From NCBI GenBank assembly GCA_027886175.1, contig JAJNNQ010000129.1, forward strand, positions 1,116,001 to 1,180,000: 64,000 bases of DNA. The letters are read 5' to 3'. The position numbers were made by a program, and so were the translations under genes. The number at the start of each line of letters is the position of its first letter. Position 1 is the first letter of the stretch. The notes under the pieces were generated by a model, which had not been told where the DNA came from, searched no databases, and was given only the letters and a program-made list of their open reading frames with translations. Shown here piece by piece: positions 61,828-64,000 of the stretch. This stretch comes from Phylloscopus collybita. Lineage: Eukaryota; Chordata; Aves; Passeriformes; Phylloscopidae.

Positions 61828-64000
61828 ACCAGATGGAAGTTTGTCTGCCCTTGTACTGCCAAAGGTCTTCTAAAACCTGACTTCAGGAACGTGGCATGGA
61901 GACTTTGGTTGCCCATAGGAAAAGGGCCACCGTTCATGTCTAATGCTGTCTGCCTGCCACTGGGCTTCTACCTGCTGAAATTCCATACAAATGAGGATAT
62001 CTCCCCGATGCAATCAACCACCAGACGGAAGTTTGTCTGCCCTTGTAGTGCCAAAGGCCTCCTAGAAACGGACAACAGGAACGTGGGGTGGAGACTTTGG
62101 TTTCCCTTAGAAATGGGCCACCGTTCGTGTCTTATGCTGTCTGCCTGCCACTGGGTTTCTACGTGCTGAAATTCCATACAAATGAGGATATCTCCCCGAT
62201 GCAATCAACCACCAGACGGAAGTTTGTCTGCCCTTGTACTGCCAAATGCCTCCTAAAACCTGACATCCGGTACGTGGTGTGGAGACTTTGGTTTCCCATG
62301 GAAAAGGACCGCCGTTCCCGTCTAATGCTGTCTGCCTGGCACTGTAGTTTTGACTGCTGAAGTTGCATACAAATGAGGATATCTCCAAGGTGCAATCTAC
62401 CACAAGGTGGAAGTTTGTCTGCCCTTGTAGTGCCAAAGGTCTCCTAGAAATGGACAGCGGGTACGTGGTGTGGAGACTTTGGTTTCCCATAGAAATGAGC
62501 CACCGTTCGTGTCTAATACTGTCTGCCTGCCACTGGGCTTCTTCCTACTAAAATTCCACTAAAATTCAATAGAAATGAGGATATCTCCCAGGTGCAATCG
62601 ACAACCAGATGGAAGTTTCTCTGCCCTTATATTGGAAAATGCCTCCTACAAAGTGACATCAGCAACGTGGCGTGGAGATTTTGGTTTCCCACGGAAAAGG
62701 GCCACCGTTCGTGTCTAATGCTGTCTGCCTGGCACTGGGGTTATGCCTGCTGAAATCCCTCACAAATGAGGATGTCTCCCAGGTGCAATCTACCACCCGT
62801 TGGAAGTTTGTCTGCCCTTGTAGTGCCAAAGGCCTCCTAAAAACTGACATCAGGAACGTGCGGTGGAGACTTTGGTTTCCCAAAGAAATGGGCCACCGTT
62901 CGCGTCTAATGCTGTCTGCCTGGCACTGTGGCTATGACTGCTGAAGTTCCATAGAAATGAGGATATCTCCCAGGTGAAATCTACCACCAGGTGGAAGTTT
63001 GTCTGCCCTTGTAGTGCCAAAGCCCTCCTAGAAACGGACATCAGGAACGTGGGGTGGAGACTTTGGTTTCCCTTAGAAATGGGTCACCGTTCGTGTCTAA
63101 TGCTGTCTGCCATACACTGGGCTTATGCCTACTAAAATTCCACTAAAATTACATACAAATGAGGATATCTCCCCGATGCAATATGCCACCAGTTGGAAGT
63201 TTGTCTGCTCTTGTAGTGCCAAAAGCCTCCTAGAAACGGACATCAGGAACGTGGGGTGGAGACTTTGGTTTCCCAAGGAAATGGGCCACCGTTGGTTTTC
63301 AATGCTGTTTTCTTGACACTGCGCTTCTGCCTGCTTTAATTCCACTAAAATTCCATACAAATGAGTATATCTCCAAGCTGCAATATGCCACTAGTTGGAA
63401 GTTTGTCTGTTCTTGTAGTGCCAAAGGCCTCCTAAAAACTGACATCAGGAACCTGGCCTGGAGGCTTTGTTTTCCCCTAGAAAAGGGCCACTATTCATGT
63501 CTAATTCTGTCTACCTGTCGCTGGGATTCTGCGCAATTAAATTCCTCTATAATTCTATACAAATGAGGATATCTCCCAGGTGCAATTTACCACCAGATGG
63601 AATTTTGTCTGCCCTTGTAGTTCCAAAGGCCTCCTACAAACTGACATCAGGAACGTGAGGTGGAGACTTTGGTTTCCCATTGAAAAGGTCCACTGTTCGT
63701 GTCTAATGCTGTCTGCCTGCCACTGGGCTTCTGCCTGCTGAAATTCCATACAAATGAGGATATCTCCTCGATGCAATCAACCACCAGACAAAACTTTGTC
63801 TGCCCTTGTAGTGCCAAAGGCCTCCTACAAACTGACATCAGGAACCTGGAGTGGAGACTTTGGTTTCCCATGGAAATGGGCCACCGTTAGTGTCTAATGT
63901 GTGCCTGCCACTAGGCTTCCGCCTATTAAAATTCCACTAAAATTCCATACAAATGAGGATGTCTCCCAGGTGCAATCTACAACCAGATGGAAGTTTGTTG
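61828..64000 (+). repeat. HOR copy 6, partial, missing one monomer
   Basis: Starts in register with copy 5, but between about 62020 and 62050 the offset to copy 5 drops from 3698 to 3507. Exactly one 191-bp monomer is therefore missing, joined in frame with the repeat (ACCAGACGGAAG then TTTGTCTGCCCTTGTAGTG). It then follows the usual order of monomers to the window end and is cut there. Confidence 0.95.

Larger units (their letters stand above)
43338..64000 (+). repeat. 19-monomer higher-order repeat array, period 3698 bp
   Basis: Five full copies and a partial sixth of a 3698-bp unit. Equivalent landmarks recur at exactly 3698 bases (for example 43450, 47148, 50846, 54544, 58242). Each unit has 19 monomers: 12 short (about 191 bp) and 7 long (about 202 bp; the linker carries an extra TAAAATTCCAC). 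Taken from 47171, the order is S S S S L S S L L L S L S L S S S L S. Monomers inside a unit are clearly different from each other, while corresponding monomers of different units are almost identical. This is the defining pattern of a recently amplified HOR and is typical of centromere cores. The array continues beyond the window. Confidence 0.97.

Noticed and set aside
43338..64000. CRISPR array
   Set aside because: The period is far too long, there are no short direct repeats alternating with unique spacers, there are no cas genes, and the sequence is eukaryotic satellite.
43338..64000. CENP-B box in the satellite monomer
   Set aside because: The GTTCGTGTCTAATG stretch only shares TTCG with the mammalian box; the required CGGG is absent at the right spacing, so no box is called.
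1..64000. Naming the satellite as the zebra finch 191-bp centromeric repeat
   Set aside because: Only the period matches from memory; the sequence itself could not be compared, so no family name is assigned.

Overview
The window is almost entirely tandem satellite DNA, with no convincing protein-coding or RNA gene. About 58 kb is one AT-leaning satellite family whose monomer is about 191 bp (short form) or about 202 bp (long form). Embedded in it are a second, unrelated, GC- and CpG-rich 499-bp tandem repeat (about 5.9 kb) and one 368-bp solo retroviral LTR with a 6-bp target-site duplication. This looks like constitutive heterochromatin, centromeric or pericentromeric, of a vertebrate. I favour a bird, because a ~191-bp centromeric satellite period is what I recall for zebra finch and because a short solo LTR with a 6-bp duplication suits avian ERVs. 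The species assignment is inference and needs a database search.

Layout. 1-4061: satellite in + orientation (+ is defined by the core GAGGATATCTCCC ... CTGACATCAGG). 4062-9916: 499-bp array, itself made of a short + part (4062-5106, about 2.1 units) and a longer inverted part (5107-9916, about 9.6 units). 9917-41160: the 191-bp satellite again but in - orientation, interrupted by the solo LTR at 26851-27218 and holding many partial higher-order duplications. 41161-43337: satellite back in + orientation, divergent. 43338-64000: a highly homogeneous higher-order repeat (HOR) of exactly 3698 bp made of 19 monomers, with five complete copies and a sixth running off the window.

How the parts relate. 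The satellite on the two sides of the 499-bp array forms a large inverted repeat: positions on the two arms add up to 13978 from 3161/10817 inwards to 4061/9917. The two edges of the 499-bp array are therefore the same junction seen twice, on opposite strands. The window records a fold-back or inversion event, later unequal expansion of one side, and very recent local amplification of the 19-monomer HOR with visible mosaicism between HOR copies. The many 60-160 codon open frames come from stop-poor repeats read in all frames on both strands and are not called as genes.
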